From assembly GCA_033852075.1 (NCBI GenBank), contig JAWSVC010000022.1, positions 124,001 through 188,000 of the forward strand: DNA of 64,000 nucleotides. Direction: 5' to 3'. Position numbers and translations under genes: made by a program. The notes under the pieces were generated by a model. The model saw only the letters and a program-made list of their open reading frames with translations, did not search any database and was not told the origin of the DNA. Of this stretch, positions 23,606 through 33,321 are shown piece by piece. This stretch comes from QZLE01 sp033852075 (GTDB lineage Bacteria > Pseudomonadota > Gammaproteobacteria > QZLD01). How positions within the stretch are numbered: position 1 is the stretch's first letter; every line of letters begins with the position of its first letter.

Positions 23606-24417
23606 GCCATATCCTCTGCTAATAATTTTAAAAACTTTTCCGCACAACTAAATTGTGAAAATTCCCTTCCATTAAGTGTTGCAACAGGCCATATCCCAAT
23701 AACACTATTTGTTACAAACACTTCTTTAACATCCAATAGATCATCAAGTGTAATATTAGCCTCAATCACCCTATATCCTGCATCTTTAGCAACATCAAAT
23801 ATTCTACGACGCATTATTCCAGCAACACCGTAATCTTCTATCTTTGGAGTTTTTACAATATCATCAAATACAAAAAACACATTCGACTTACTACCTTCAA
23901 TTACACACCCTTCTTCAGAAAGCACAAGAGCTTCATCAACTCCTTTATTAGCTGCCTCATTGGCAACCAAAACCTGCGTTAATCGATTTAGATGTTTAAT
24001 ACCAGAAAGATAAGAGTCTTTGTTTAAAAAGATGGTTGCAAATATAGCATCTATACCGGAATTTCTTTTTTCATAAATATATTCTGGAAATGGAGAGATG
24101 GAAACAACCACATTGGCTTCTAAAGATAACGACGCATATCCTCTTTCACCAACACCTCTGGTTATAGTAATACGAACAACCGCATCGCAATAACCACTCT
24201 TGGATACTATTAGATCAATATCCTTGGTAAGGTTATCAATATCAAAACCTTGAATTGACAATTTTGTGGCTGATTCTTTGAGACGCTCAAAGTGCATCTC
24301 TAATAATCTTGGTTTGGAATCTTTTATAGCAATGGTTTCAAATATTCCATCACCATATAATAGGCCGCGATCATCAGCCTTTATATAATCGGTTTCGACT
24401 CCGTTTACAAGGATCAT
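23602..24417 (-). CDS. pabC: aminodeoxychorismate lyase
   Basis: A PLP enzyme of the class IV aminotransferase fold that releases p-aminobenzoate for folate. The PLP lysine lies in IKHLNRLTQV, and EGSKSNVFFVFDD follows, as in PabC. DRGLLYGDGIFET near the start is the family signature. It sits between fabF and mltG as in E. coli and Pseudomonas. Confidence 0.93.
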   Translation of the reverse strand: MILVNGVETDYIKADDRGLLYGDGIFETIAIKDSKPRLLEMHFERLKESATKLSIQGFDIDNLTKDIDLIVSKSGYCDAVVRITITRGVGERGYASLSLEANVVVSISPFPEYIYEKRNSGIDAIFATIFLNKDSYLSGIKHLNRLTQVLVANEAANKGVDEALVLSEEGCVIEGSKSNVFFVFDDIVKTPKIEDYGVAGIMRRRIFDVAKDAGYRVIEANITLDDLLDVKEVFVTNSVIGIWPVATLNGREFSQFSCAEKFLKLLAEDMA

Positions 24418-24491
24418 TGTTTCACCCTACAAACGAAGCCGAATAAGATAGGTTATCATTTAACTTCAGGAAGTTAATCAACCTTAGAGAA

Positions 24492-25733
24492 TCAATCAAT
24501 CTTTGAGAAGAGAAGCGACCCATTTGTTCCACCAAAACCAAATGAGTTTGACAACACATGTCTAATGCTTGTTTCACGGGCAACGCCAGGCACATAATCA
24601 AGATCACAACCTTCGCTTGGATTTTCAAGGTTAATAGTTGGAGATATAATTTGATCTCTGATTGAAAGAACAGAGAAGATTGCCTCAATACCGCCTGCAG
24701 CTCCAAGCAAATGACCTGTCATTGACTTAGTAGAACTTACCGCTACTTTCTTCGCATAATCTCCAAATGCTAACTTAATTGCATTAGTTTCAGCTATATC
24801 ACCTGCAGGAGTTGATGTACCGTGAGCATTGATATAATCGATATCTTCCGGATTCAAACCAGCATCTTTAAGAGTTAGCTGCATACACTTACAAGCACCG
24901 CTACCATCCTGAGACGGCTGTGTCATATGATATGCATCAGAATTTGAACCAAATCCGGTTAACTCTGCATAGATATTAGCTCCACGCTTTTTCGCTGCTT
25001 CGTATTCTTCAAGAACAACAACGCCTGCACCTTCACTCAATACAAAGCCATCACGATCTTTATCCCATGGACGACTAGCATGCTCTGGATCATCATTACG
25101 TGAAGATAATGCCTTTGCTGCAGCAAATCCTCCAAGACCAGTAGGCGATGTTGCCATTTCAGCACCACCAACAAGCATGGCATCAGCATCTCCATATTGA
25201 ATCATGCGTGCACCCATACCAATACTGTGTGTTGCTGTTGCACATGCGGATACTACGGCAAAGTTAGGGCCTTTTAAACCGTATTTAATAGACAGGTTAC
25301 CCGATGCCATATTAATTATGCTGCTTGGAACAAAGAATGGAGAAATTCTACGCGGCCCACTTTTATTAACTAATTCATTAGCTTTTTCAATGGTTTGAAC
25401 ACCACCAATACCAGAACTGACTATAACGCCAAATCTATCTGCAAGTTCATCAGTAACTTCAATTCCGGAATCCTGCATTGCTTGCATACCCGCAGCAATA
25501 CCATATTGAATGAATGGATCCATCTTTTTAAGATCTTTAGGAGCAATATACTCCTTCGGATCAAAATCAGTAACCACACCAGCAATCTGGCTTGAATAGG
25601 CAGACACATCGAATGAGGTAATAGTCCTTATTCCACCTTTACCATCAACAATATTTTTCCATGCCACTGGTATAGCACTTCCTACTGGCGATACTATGCC
25701 AAGCCCTGTAACTACTACACGCCGCTTTTCCAA
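24492..25733 (-). CDS. fabF: 3-oxoacyl-ACP synthase II
   Basis: Elongating ketosynthase. Catalytic Cys in SACATATHSIG, His in NAHGTSTPAGD and His in SMTGHLLGAAGG, with the Lys between. I start at a TTG (25733) so that the protein begins (M)EKRRVVVTGLG and has the normal 413 residues; AGAGG is 8 bases upstream, whereas a further TTG at 25763 lacks a ribosome site. It follows acpP after an inter-gene hairpin. Confidence 0.94.
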   Translation of the reverse strand: MEKRRVVVTGLGIVSPVGSAIPVAWKNIVDGKGGIRTITSFDVSAYSSQIAGVVTDFDPKEYIAPKDLKKMDPFIQYGIAAGMQAMQDSGIEVTDELADRFGVIVSSGIGGVQTIEKANELVNKSGPRRISPFFVPSSIINMASGNLSIKYGLKGPNFAVVSACATATHSIGMGARMIQYGDADAMLVGGAEMATSPTGLGGFAAAKALSSRNDDPEHASRPWDKDRDGFVLSEGAGVVVLEEYEAAKKRGANIYAELTGFGSNSDAYHMTQPSQDGSGACKCMQLTLKDAGLNPEDIDYINAHGTSTPAGDIAETNAIKLAFGDYAKKVAVSSTKSMTGHLLGAAGGIEAIFSVLSIRDQIISPTINLENPSEGCDLDYVPGVARETSIRHVLSNSFGFGGTNGSLLFSKID

Positions 25734-25782
25734 AGCAAAACCTCTTTGACTTTTTTTAGACAAAAAAAAACTGCAATAAGGC

Positions 25783-25815
25783 CGCTATCTCTGTAAATTT
25801 ATATACAGTTTAGCG
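25783..25815 (-). other. hairpin between acpP and fabF
   Basis: Arms CGCTA and TAGCG close an inner stem CTGT/ACAG. On the minus strand it is followed after about 12 nt by nine T. It could be a partial terminator that allows more acpP than fabF transcript, a pattern seen in other bacteria. No direct proof. Confidence 0.5.
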
Positions 25816-25840
25816 ACCTTGGATGCAGCCGATATGACAA

Positions 25841-26080
25841 TTAGCTATCTAGATTAGCGTTTATGTAATCGATAGCATTTTGTACTGTAGCGATTTTCTC
25901 AGCTTCTTCATCTGGAATTTCGCACTCAAATTCTTCTTCAAGAGCCATTACAAGCTCTACAGTATCAAGAGAGTCAGCACCAAGATCGTCAACGAAAGAT
26001 GCTTCGTTAGTTACTTCCTCTTCCTGAACACCAAGTTGCTCAACGACAATCTTTTTTACGCGCTCTTCAATATTGCTCAT
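25841..26080 (-). CDS. acpP: acyl carrier protein
   Basis: A 79-residue acidic protein. The phosphopantetheine serine is in GADSLDTVELVMALEEEF. Carrier for all acyl intermediates of the Fab pathway and for LpxA and LpxD at the far end of the window. An AAGGAAAT ribosome site precedes the ATG. The gap to fabG (152 bp) may carry an additional promoter. Confidence 0.98.
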   Translation of the reverse strand: MSNIEERVKKIVVEQLGVQEEEVTNEASFVDDLGADSLDTVELVMALEEEFECEIPDEEAEKIATVQNAIDYINANLDS

Positions 26081-26232
26081 TTCAAAATTTCCTTTATTTC
26101 AGTTCAACATAGATTAAATTACCTAAATCTTGTGGCCGCTATTGTAAAAAAAACATAGTAACCAATCCAGTTTTTTTAGCTAATTCGAGTTATTTGTTTC
26201 ATCAATAAACTCAGTGGACCATCCACAAAGCT

Positions 26233-26970
26233 TTATGACATGTACATACCGCCATTTACACTGATTGTTTCACCAGTGATAAATCCTGCTCCATCAGACA
26301 CCAAAAATGCAACTGTCTTTGCAATATCCTCTACTTCTCCCAACCTTCCTAAAGGAATTTTTGATGCCAATGCTTCACGTTGCTCATCAGATAATGCCTT
26401 AGTCATCTCAGTATCGATAAACCCAGGAGCAACCACATTTACAGTAATGCCTCTAGAAGCAACCTCTTGAGCCATAGACTTAGAGAAGCCAACAACGCCA
26501 GCTTTAGTTGCGCAATAGTTTGCCTGCCCAGGGTTTCCAGAAAGACCAACAACTGAACCTATATTAACGATACGACCTTTTTTGGCCTTCATCATGCCAC
26601 GAAGGCATGCGCGACACATACGAAAGATAGAGCTAAGATTGGTATTAACAACCATTTCCCACTCTTCATCTTTCATTCTCATCAAAAGATTGTCTTTAGT
26701 AATGCCCGCATTATTAACTAATACTGTTGGCGCACCTAGATCTTTACCTACACTCTTGATTAACTCATCAATAGCTTCCTGATCGTTCACATTCAGAATA
26801 CGACCTTCACCTTCATAACCAGCCTCTTTGATATAATCAGTAATTGACTGAGCCAGTTCTTCATTCAAATCTGTTCCAACTACGTAGTAACCCTGTGCTG
26901 CTAACTCTAACGCAACAGCCTTACCAATCCCTCTACTACATCCTGTTACTAATGCGATCTCTTTAGTCAT
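26233..26970 (-). CDS. fabG: 3-oxoacyl-ACP reductase
   Basis: Short-chain dehydrogenase that uses NADPH. VTGCSRGIGKA is the nucleotide site, NNAG follows, Ser in NIGSVVGLSG, and YCATKAG holds the catalytic Tyr and Lys. 245 residues is normal. It is 6 bp after fabD. Confidence 0.96.
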   Translation of the reverse strand: MTKEIALVTGCSRGIGKAVALELAAQGYYVVGTDLNEELAQSITDYIKEAGYEGEGRILNVNDQEAIDELIKSVGKDLGAPTVLVNNAGITKDNLLMRMKDEEWEMVVNTNLSSIFRMCRACLRGMMKAKKGRIVNIGSVVGLSGNPGQANYCATKAGVVGFSKSMAQEVASRGITVNVVAPGFIDTEMTKALSDEQREALASKIPLGRLGEVEDIAKTVAFLVSDGAGFITGETISVNGGMYMS

Positions 26971-26976
26971 CTTTCC

Positions 26977-27924
26977 TTACTCTCCTAAAAGCACAGTTTC
27001 TGCTTTTTCTAAACTCTTTACATCGAATACAGGGAATGTGGTAACACCCTTGATAATTCTTTTATTAAGCCCAAACAATACCTTCCCCGGGCCAGACTCT
27101 ACAATACCTTCAACTCCATAATCAGCAAATGACGATACAAGTTTCACCCACTGCACTGGACAATAAAGCTGCTTAACCAGTTTGTCTTTGATCTGCGCAG
27201 CATCATCAGCGATCTGCACATCAATATTATGCAACACCGGAATTTCAGGTTTATTAATCTCAATTTTATTCAGCTCTGCCGCCAGCTTTTCCGACGCTTC
27301 TTTCATCAGTGCGCAATGAGAAGGAACACTTACAGGAAGAATCACAGCCTTCTTGGCCCCCTTCTCTTTCAAAATTTCACAGGCTCTGTCTACAGCATCC
27401 TTAGCTCCTGCAATCACAACCTGACTTGGAGCATTAAAATTTACCGCTGATACAACCTGGCCTTGCTCAGCCTCTTTACATGCCTCAACAATTACATTGT
27501 CATCAAGACCAAGAATTGCAGCCATCTGCCCTTCCCCTTCAGGAACAGCCTGCTGCATCAACTTACCTCTGATCTCAACCAGCTTAATAGCATCTTTAAA
27601 TTTAATCGCGCCAGATGCCACAAGCGCTGTATATTCACCAAGACTATGCCCAGCCATTACAACAGGCTTAACATCTGGATTATTCTGTTTCCAACATTCC
27701 CAAACTGCAATTCCAGCTGCTAGTAACGCAGGCTGAGTCTTATCTGTACTATTCAGATCTTCAGCAGGACCATTCTGTACCAATTCCCAAAGATCATAAC
27801 CAAGGGTCTCAGATGCTTCTGCATACACCTCTTTCACTCTTGGGTTTGCTTCGGCCAATTCTGCCAACATTCCAACAGACTGGGAACCTTGTCCAGGAAA
27901 TACAAATGCGATATTTTTAGACAT
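26977..27924 (-). CDS. fabD: malonyl CoA-acyl carrier protein transacylase
   Basis: Moves malonyl from CoA to ACP. FPGQGSQSVGML at the N-terminus, nucleophile in AGHSLGEYTAL, and HNIDVQ with the conserved residues near the end. 315 residues is normal. A gap of about 100 bp separates it from fabH; I see only near-repeats of CTTCT/CTAAACCCT there. Confidence 0.96.
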   Translation of the reverse strand: MSKNIAFVFPGQGSQSVGMLAELAEANPRVKEVYAEASETLGYDLWELVQNGPAEDLNSTDKTQPALLAAGIAVWECWKQNNPDVKPVVMAGHSLGEYTALVASGAIKFKDAIKLVEIRGKLMQQAVPEGEGQMAAILGLDDNVIVEACKEAEQGQVVSAVNFNAPSQVVIAGAKDAVDRACEILKEKGAKKAVILPVSVPSHCALMKEASEKLAAELNKIEINKPEIPVLHNIDVQIADDAAQIKDKLVKQLYCPVQWVKLVSSFADYGVEGIVESGPGKVLFGLNKRIIKGVTTFPVFDVKSLEKAETVLLGE

Positions 27925-28028
27925 AACTTCTCCCTTTAAAACCCTTTCAACTATCTTTTCTAAACTCTTAAGCTCTTCTAAACCCTAGTTCTTCTGAATT
28001 CTTGACCTATAACTCTGGCCTTTTTCAA

Positions 28029-28997
28029 CTAAACCCTTACCAGAGCAGCTCCCCAGGTCAAACCAACACCAAATGCTTCAAGAAGAGCTAGATCACCAGG
28101 TTTGATCTTTTCAGATTCCAACGCATCATGTAGCGCAAGAGGAATTGATGCAGCTGAAGTATTTGCATGCTTATCAACGGTTACAATAACTTTTTCTTCC
28201 GGAAGCTTTATCTTCTTTGCGGTGGACTTTAAAATTCTAATATTTGCTTGATGTGGAACCAACCAATAATCAGTTGCATAAGGGTCAAAACCATTGTCAT
28301 TTAATATATCCAGAGCTATACCAGAAAGTGTTTTTACTGCATGCTTAAACACATCATTACCCTTCATATCAAACCATTTTGTTTCTTCAGTAAGAGCATC
28401 ATAACCTTGTGAAACCCCCCAAGGAATGCCAAGAAGATCTTTGTAATCACCGTCCGCGCCAATCTTAACGGAAAGAACTCCTGGCTCATCAGACGCCTGA
28501 AGAACAACTGCACCAGCACCATCACCAAACAATACACAGGTATTTCTATCTTTCCAATTTAGAATCCTGCTATATGTTTCCGCTCCAATAACAAGCACAT
28601 TTTTAGCAGCACCAGCACGAATATAGCTATCTGCCGTTGAAAGGGCATAAACAAAACCAGAGCATGCGGCAGTAACATCAAATGCCGGACATTTTGCACC
28701 AAGTTTACTTTGAATTATACAAGCAGTACTTGGAAACATTTGATCTGGAGTTGATGTTGCCACAACGATTAAATCAATATCATTTACAGCAACACCGGCA
28801 TTTTCCATAGCCTGCTTTGCAGCATTCACACCAAGATCAGAGCACAGTTCACCATCAGCACTTATATGTCTCTGCTCTATACCCGTTCGTTCACGAATCC
28901 ATTGATCATTAGTGTCGACTATTTTTTCCAGATTGGAGTTCGTTAATATTTTTTCAGGCAGATAGGCGCCTGTTCCTGATATCTTAGAATAAATCAA
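28029..28997 (-). CDS. fabH: 3-oxoacyl-ACP synthase III
   Basis: Starts fatty acid synthesis from acetyl-CoA and malonyl-ACP. The catalytic triad is visible: Cys in TAACSGFVYAL, His in VPHQANIRI and Asn in DKHANTSAAS. 322 residues. The start overlaps the plsX stop by 4 bp (ATGA type), so translation is coupled. Confidence 0.96.
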   Translation of the reverse strand: MIYSKISGTGAYLPEKILTNSNLEKIVDTNDQWIRERTGIEQRHISADGELCSDLGVNAAKQAMENAGVAVNDIDLIVVATSTPDQMFPSTACIIQSKLGAKCPAFDVTAACSGFVYALSTADSYIRAGAAKNVLVIGAETYSRILNWKDRNTCVLFGDGAGAVVLQASDEPGVLSVKIGADGDYKDLLGIPWGVSQGYDALTEETKWFDMKGNDVFKHAVKTLSGIALDILNDNGFDPYATDYWLVPHQANIRILKSTAKKIKLPEEKVIVTVDKHANTSAASIPLALHDALESEKIKPGDLALLEAFGVGLTWGAALVRV

Positions 28998-30025
28998 TTT
29001 GCTTCACGCTTTGATAAAATTGAATCAAGTTCTGAGTCAATCAAAGCCGGAACATTTTTCTCGACCTCAAGCACTGCACCAGTAATAGCACAGGCAAAGG
29101 ACTCAACACCTGCCCCACCATGACTCTTTAAAACTATCCCTTTTAACCCAAGCAAGCTAGCACCATTATACTTACCCGGATCAATCCTACTTTTCAGCTG
29201 TTTTAATACAGGCAAAGCAATAAGTCCTGCCAGCTTGGTAAAGATATTACGTTTAAATTCCTGCTGTAAAAACTGAGCAATCATCTTTGCAAGACCTTCG
29301 ATCACCTTTAGTGACACATTGCCAACAAAGCCATCACAGACAACAACATCCGCTTCACCAAAAAAGATACCGTTACCTTCAATATATCCGATGTAATTGA
29401 GTGAAGTTTCAGACAGCATTGTTGAAGCTCTCTTAACTGCATCACTACCTTTGATCTCTTCATGACCAACATTTAAAAGTGCCACTCGAGGACTAGGCAT
29501 ATTTTCAATAGCCTGAGCATAAACCGAACCCATCACTCCAAATTGGAATAGATGTTCAGCCGAACAATCAACGTTCGCCCCAAGATCAAGCATACGAACT
29601 ACACCCTTATCAGTCGGCAGAGTTTTCATGATTGCAGGGCGATCAATACCTGGCAAAGTTTTAAGAACAAATCTGGCTATAGCCATTAATGCGCCAGTAT
29701 TACCAGCACTAACGCATGCATCTGCTTCTTTTTCTTTTACAAGATTCAAAGCCACACGCATTGAAGAGTCTTTTTTCGACCTTAAAGCAATAGCTGGAGA
29801 CTCGTCCATTTCCACTTTTTGCGAAGCATGACGAACAGTTATACGGTCTTTGAATTGATCTCCACCATTCTTAGCAAGATGAGATTTCACATCTTCTTCG
29901 TTTCCAACGAGAATCAGATGAAGATTTGGGTGTTGTTTTAAAGCTGATATTGCTCCAGGCACAACAACACATGGGCCATGATCACCACCCATTGCGTCCA
30001 GAGCTATTTTAATAGATTCACTCAT
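28994..30025 (-). CDS. plsX: phosphate acyltransferase PlsX
   Basis: Makes acyl-phosphate from acyl-ACP for PlsY. The start MSESIKIALDAMGGDHGP is typical, followed by SAGNTGALMA and GNVSLKVIEG motifs. I choose the ATG at 30025; a GTG at 30064 would add 13 non-conserved residues. It follows rpmF. Confidence 0.94.
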   Translation of the reverse strand: MSESIKIALDAMGGDHGPCVVVPGAISALKQHPNLHLILVGNEEDVKSHLAKNGGDQFKDRITVRHASQKVEMDESPAIALRSKKDSSMRVALNLVKEKEADACVSAGNTGALMAIARFVLKTLPGIDRPAIMKTLPTDKGVVRMLDLGANVDCSAEHLFQFGVMGSVYAQAIENMPSPRVALLNVGHEEIKGSDAVKRASTMLSETSLNYIGYIEGNGIFFGEADVVVCDGFVGNVSLKVIEGLAKMIAQFLQQEFKRNIFTKLAGLIALPVLKQLKSRIDPGKYNGASLLGLKGIVLKSHGGAGVESFACAITGAVLEVEKNVPALIDSELDSILSKREAN

Positions 30026-30112
30026 TAGTCTATAAGATTCCGTTTTGCAGACAAACAAGTCCACCTGCCTTTGGTGACAACATAATGCTTAGCAGGTGGA
30101 AGTTAAATTTGC

Positions 30113-30292
30113 TTAATCGAAATCTTTGTGGATTACTTTTTTTCCACGATAGTAGCCATCAGCAGAGATATGATGTCTTCTATGTTTTTCACCAGTCGTG
30201 CTTTCAACTGAAAGAGTTGGACCAGTTAGCGAATCATGCGAACGGCGCATTCCACGCTTTGAAGGAGTTTTTCTGTTTTGTTGTACAGCCAT
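30113..30292 (-). CDS. rpmF: 50S ribosomal protein L32
   Basis: A 59-residue basic protein starting MAVQQNRKTPSKRGMRRSHD and ending KKVIHKDFD. It is the standard bL32, and its position between yceD and plsX is nearly universal in this class. No cysteine pairs are present, so this is the zinc-free form. Confidence 0.97.
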   Translation of the reverse strand: MAVQQNRKTPSKRGMRRSHDSLTGPTLSVESTTGEKHRRHHISADGYYRGKKVIHKDFD

Positions 30293-30348
30293 GACTATTC
30301 CTTATACTTCTACAATTCATTCTAGAGCATTTAGCTCTTCTAGAACAT

Positions 30349-30879
30349 TTAGTTCTTTTTTAACATTTCGCCAAGTTGCGCGAATGGGAAAACTCTGTCT
30401 TCCTCAGTCTCCGACTCTTGTTCTGAGTCATCTGCTAAATATTCAGATACATATGGCGAACAGTTTGTATCTTCATGCATTGACACTATAGGTAATGCCA
30501 ATATTAATTCATCCTCAATAAGTGTTGCTATTGAAATTGTTTCATCAGAAACAACCAACGGCTCATAATTTTCTGACAAATTCTGAGCCTGAACCTCATC
30601 TGTAATTATGCCCAAAGTAAATTCAGCCTCGACAGAAACCACCATTGGCTGCATACAGCGTTGACATTCGACAATCAGATCAGCATTAGCAAACCCACTT
30701 ATATACTTCGTCCCTTCACTGTCAATCCCGAACTCAAGCTTTGCTACAACATCTCCCGTAGTATCCGCTAAAAGCTCTGATATGCGCTTCATCTCCACTA
30801 CAGACAGCACTAACTCAAGAATTTCACCTCTTTCGGCCATCGGGACTGGAGCCACTTTATCTTTAGACTGATTCAGCAT
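30349..30879 (-). CDS. yceD: YceD / DUF177 family protein (23S rRNA accumulation protein)
   Basis: A 176-residue protein with the family core VECQRCMQP, EYEP-like ENYEPLVV and EDELILALPIV, then an acidic stretch. Homologues are linked to 23S rRNA accumulation and are nearly always upstream of rpmF. The start codon is only about 3 bp after the predicted transcript start, so the mRNA could be leaderless, or Met14 could be used. Confidence 0.9.
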   Translation of the reverse strand: MLNQSKDKVAPVPMAERGEILELVLSVVEMKRISELLADTTGDVVAKLEFGIDSEGTKYISGFANADLIVECQRCMQPMVVSVEAEFTLGIITDEVQAQNLSENYEPLVVSDETISIATLIEDELILALPIVSMHEDTNCSPYVSEYLADDSEQESETEEDRVFPFAQLGEMLKKN

Positions 30880-30888
30880 AGCGCGTGC

Positions 30889-30917
30889 ATATTATATATC
30901 TAAACGCTTTATGTCAA
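30889..30917 (-). promoter_or_regulatory. promoter of the yceD-rpmF-plsX-fab cluster
   Basis: Minus strand TTGACA (30917-30912), 17-bp spacer and TAATAT (30894-30889); a TATAAT two bases earlier is also possible with 15 bp. Both would start transcription nearly at the yceD ATG. Confidence 0.7.
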
Positions 30918-31099
30918 AGTTTAAGTGGATTTTTTTGACAAAAATCAATAAAAAAACCTTATGAAATCATCAACTTCAAATTTTAATCAACCAGTTATAA
31001 ACACTATTTATAACTTAAACCTGCACTGACGACTTATATTTCGTAACAAAAGTATGGCAAAATGAAAGATTGCTCCACTAAAGAAGGTTCCATACAATC

Positions 31100-31687
31100 A
31101 TGCCAGACAAGGTTATCCTCGCCTCTACATCCCCATTTCGCAAAGAGCTTTTACACAAAATACTCGACAACTTCGAAGTTGATTCACCTGATATTGACGA
31201 ATCAAGATTAAAAGATGAAAACATAGCCGATTACGTAAAAAGACTTGCTATAGAAAAGGCTCGTGCCATCGCAGCCAACCACAATAATGGGCTGGTAATT
31301 GGCTCAGATCAATCTGCTGCAATTATTGGAAATGAAAACATTATTGGCAAACCAGAAAATCACAACAAAGCAGTTGAGCAGCTTTTAAGCTTTTCAGGAA
31401 AAACTGTTATTTTTTATACCTCTCTATGCCTTTATGATGCAGCAGATGACAGCTATCAGATAGACTTAGATCATTTTTATGTTAGTTTTCGCGACCTAAC
31501 AAAAGAACAGATCGAAAATTACCTATTAAAAGAACAACCTTATAATTGCGCAGGAAGCTTCAAATCAGAAAAACTTGGCATAGCACTATTTTCCAAAATG
31601 GAAGGAACAGACCCAAATTCTTTGATTGGTCTACCACTGATTAAGCTAATTGATATGTTGAACAATAAAGGAGTTGAGGTTATTTAA
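31100..31687 (+). CDS. Maf-like nucleotide pyrophosphatase (YceF type)
   Basis: House-cleaning enzyme that hydrolyses modified nucleoside triphosphates. LASTSPFRKELLHKI at the start and GSDQSAAI with the catalytic Asp are the Maf signatures; AGSFKSEKLGIALF is the YceF-type C-terminal motif, so m7GTP is a likely substrate. It points opposite to its neighbours although it sits in the usual place between the S49 peptidase and yceD. It overlaps the peptidase stop by 4 bp. Confidence 0.92.
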   Translation: MPDKVILASTSPFRKELLHKILDNFEVDSPDIDESRLKDENIADYVKRLAIEKARAIAANHNNGLVIGSDQSAAIIGNENIIGKPENHNKAVEQLLSFSGKTVIFYTSLCLYDAADDSYQIDLDHFYVSFRDLTKEQIENYLLKEQPYNCAGSFKSEKLGIALFSKMEGTDPNSLIGLPLIKLIDMLNNKGVEVI

Positions 31688-32670
31688 TAATACCCAGCAT
31701 AATCCAAAGATTCCCTCACAGCCACTCCAAACTCTTGCTTCAACGAATCAAACAATCCCTTGCGCGGAGAATATACAACAGTATTATCCTGCTTAAGAAT
31801 ATCCCGTGTTAGCTGCCTTACACTTCCAAGATTATCAATCAAACCAAGCTGCAAACTTTGCTCGCCAGTCCAAATAAGCCCACTAAACATATCTTCAGTT
31901 TCCTTTAATCGCTCACCACGCCCATTTCTTACCGCATTGATAAATTGTTTATGCACATCCGCAACAAGCTTTTTAGAGTGCTCAAGCACTTTTGGAGATT
32001 GCGGAGAGAACGGATCACCAAAGGCCTTATTTTCGCCAGCAGTGATTACCCTGCGCTCAATACCTAGTTTTTTCATACCTTCTACAAACCCAAAGCTACC
32101 CATACGCACACCGATTGAACCAACAATACTAGCCTTATCTGCATAGATCTCATCCGCAGCAGCAGCAATATAGTAAGCACCAGAAGCACAAATATCCTCA
32201 ACTACTGCATAAACCTTCTTATCCGGGTATTTTTCTTTAAGTAGCATAATCTCATCATAAACATAACCAGACTGAACCGGGCTACCACCACCACTATCAA
32301 TCCTTAATATAACTGCTGTTGAATTCTCGTTTTCAAATGCCTCATTAAGTGAATCATTGATATCATCAGCATTTGCATAAGATTTAGAAGAGATAAGACC
32401 TTTTACATCTACAATAGCAACATGCTCTTGCTCTGCATTACCACCAATAGTTGGCGACATAGGAAATGCATATATCACAAATAAAGCTATTAAATAAGCA
32501 AGCATAGCTAGTTTAAAAAACACTCCCCAACGCCTTGCTTTTCTCTGCTCATCAATAACAGACATTGCAACACCAACTAATGCGCGACGTTCCCAGTGCT
32601 CATCAGAAATGAAATTTTCCGCTTCATTTTTGCCTTTTATCGTTCCAAATATGCTTTTTTTCCCTATCAT
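31684..32670 (-). CDS. S49 family signal peptide peptidase (SppA-like, short form)
   Basis: One membrane helix (about 48-70) anchors a single S49 domain. GSPVQSGYVYDEI and ICASGAYYIAAAADEIYAD (with the probable catalytic Ser) and ASIVGSIGVR are family motifs. At 328 residues it is the short tetramer-of-domains type, not the 600-residue SppA of E. coli. The gene is between rluC/HAD and maf as in Pseudomonas. Confidence 0.9.
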   Translation of the reverse strand: MIGKKSIFGTIKGKNEAENFISDEHWERRALVGVAMSVIDEQRKARRWGVFFKLAMLAYLIALFVIYAFPMSPTIGGNAEQEHVAIVDVKGLISSKSYANADDINDSLNEAFENENSTAVILRIDSGGGSPVQSGYVYDEIMLLKEKYPDKKVYAVVEDICASGAYYIAAAADEIYADKASIVGSIGVRMGSFGFVEGMKKLGIERRVITAGENKAFGDPFSPQSPKVLEHSKKLVADVHKQFINAVRNGRGERLKETEDMFSGLIWTGEQSLQLGLIDNLGSVRQLTRDILKQDNTVVYSPRKGLFDSLKQEFGVAVRESLDYAGYY

Positions 32671-32679
32671 TTAAGCCCC

Positions 32680-33321
32680 CTACTGCTTAAGCCAATCCAC
32701 TATATACGGAGTATAATCCAATATCGCCTTAACCGGATACACCTCCAGCCTTTCCCGCTCATGCACGCCACAACTAACAGCAACAGAATCAACACCTGCA
32801 TTTTTTGCCATTTCCAGATCAAATTCCGTATCACCAATCATCAAAACCTTTGCTTTATCTACACCTAATCTATCAATCAGTTCATTTAACATATGCGGAT
32901 CAGGCTTTGAAATACTTTCATCTGCACATATAGTGTCATCAAAATATTTAGCCACATTCAACTCTTGCATAGAGCTGTTAAGTCCCGCACGACTCATCCC
33001 TGTAGCAACTGCAAGCATATACCCTTGCGCAGCTAGCTCCTGCAACATTTTTTCCACACCGTCAAACAAGCGCGTCTGCGACAAGGTTTGATAAAAATGT
33101 TCACGGTAAATCCTAATAAACCTTTGCATGTCAGCATCTGAAATACCTGGCACCAACTTTTCAATTGCTGCTGCCAAAGAAAGACCGATAATATCCTTAG
33201 CATCTTCACGCCTTAATTCAAACCCCAATTCATCAGCCGCTATACATAAACCATCAACTATATGAGATTGCGAATCTTTTAAAGTTCCATCCCAATCAAA
33301 AACAATTAACTCATACTTCAT
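32680..33321 (-). CDS. HAD-superfamily phosphatase (phosphoglycolate phosphatase-like)
   Basis: HAD subfamily IA: the nucleophile Asp in FDWDGTLKDS, motif II in ATGMSRAGL, Lys and motif IV in GDTEFDLEMAKNAG. 213 residues. It overlaps the end of rluC by 11 bp. Substrate cannot be told from sequence. Confidence 0.88.
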   Translation of the reverse strand: MKYELIVFDWDGTLKDSQSHIVDGLCIAADELGFELRREDAKDIIGLSLAAAIEKLVPGISDADMQRFIRIYREHFYQTLSQTRLFDGVEKMLQELAAQGYMLAVATGMSRAGLNSSMQELNVAKYFDDTICADESISKPDPHMLNELIDRLGVDKAKVLMIGDTEFDLEMAKNAGVDSVAVSCGVHERERLEVYPVKAILDYTPYIVDWLKQ

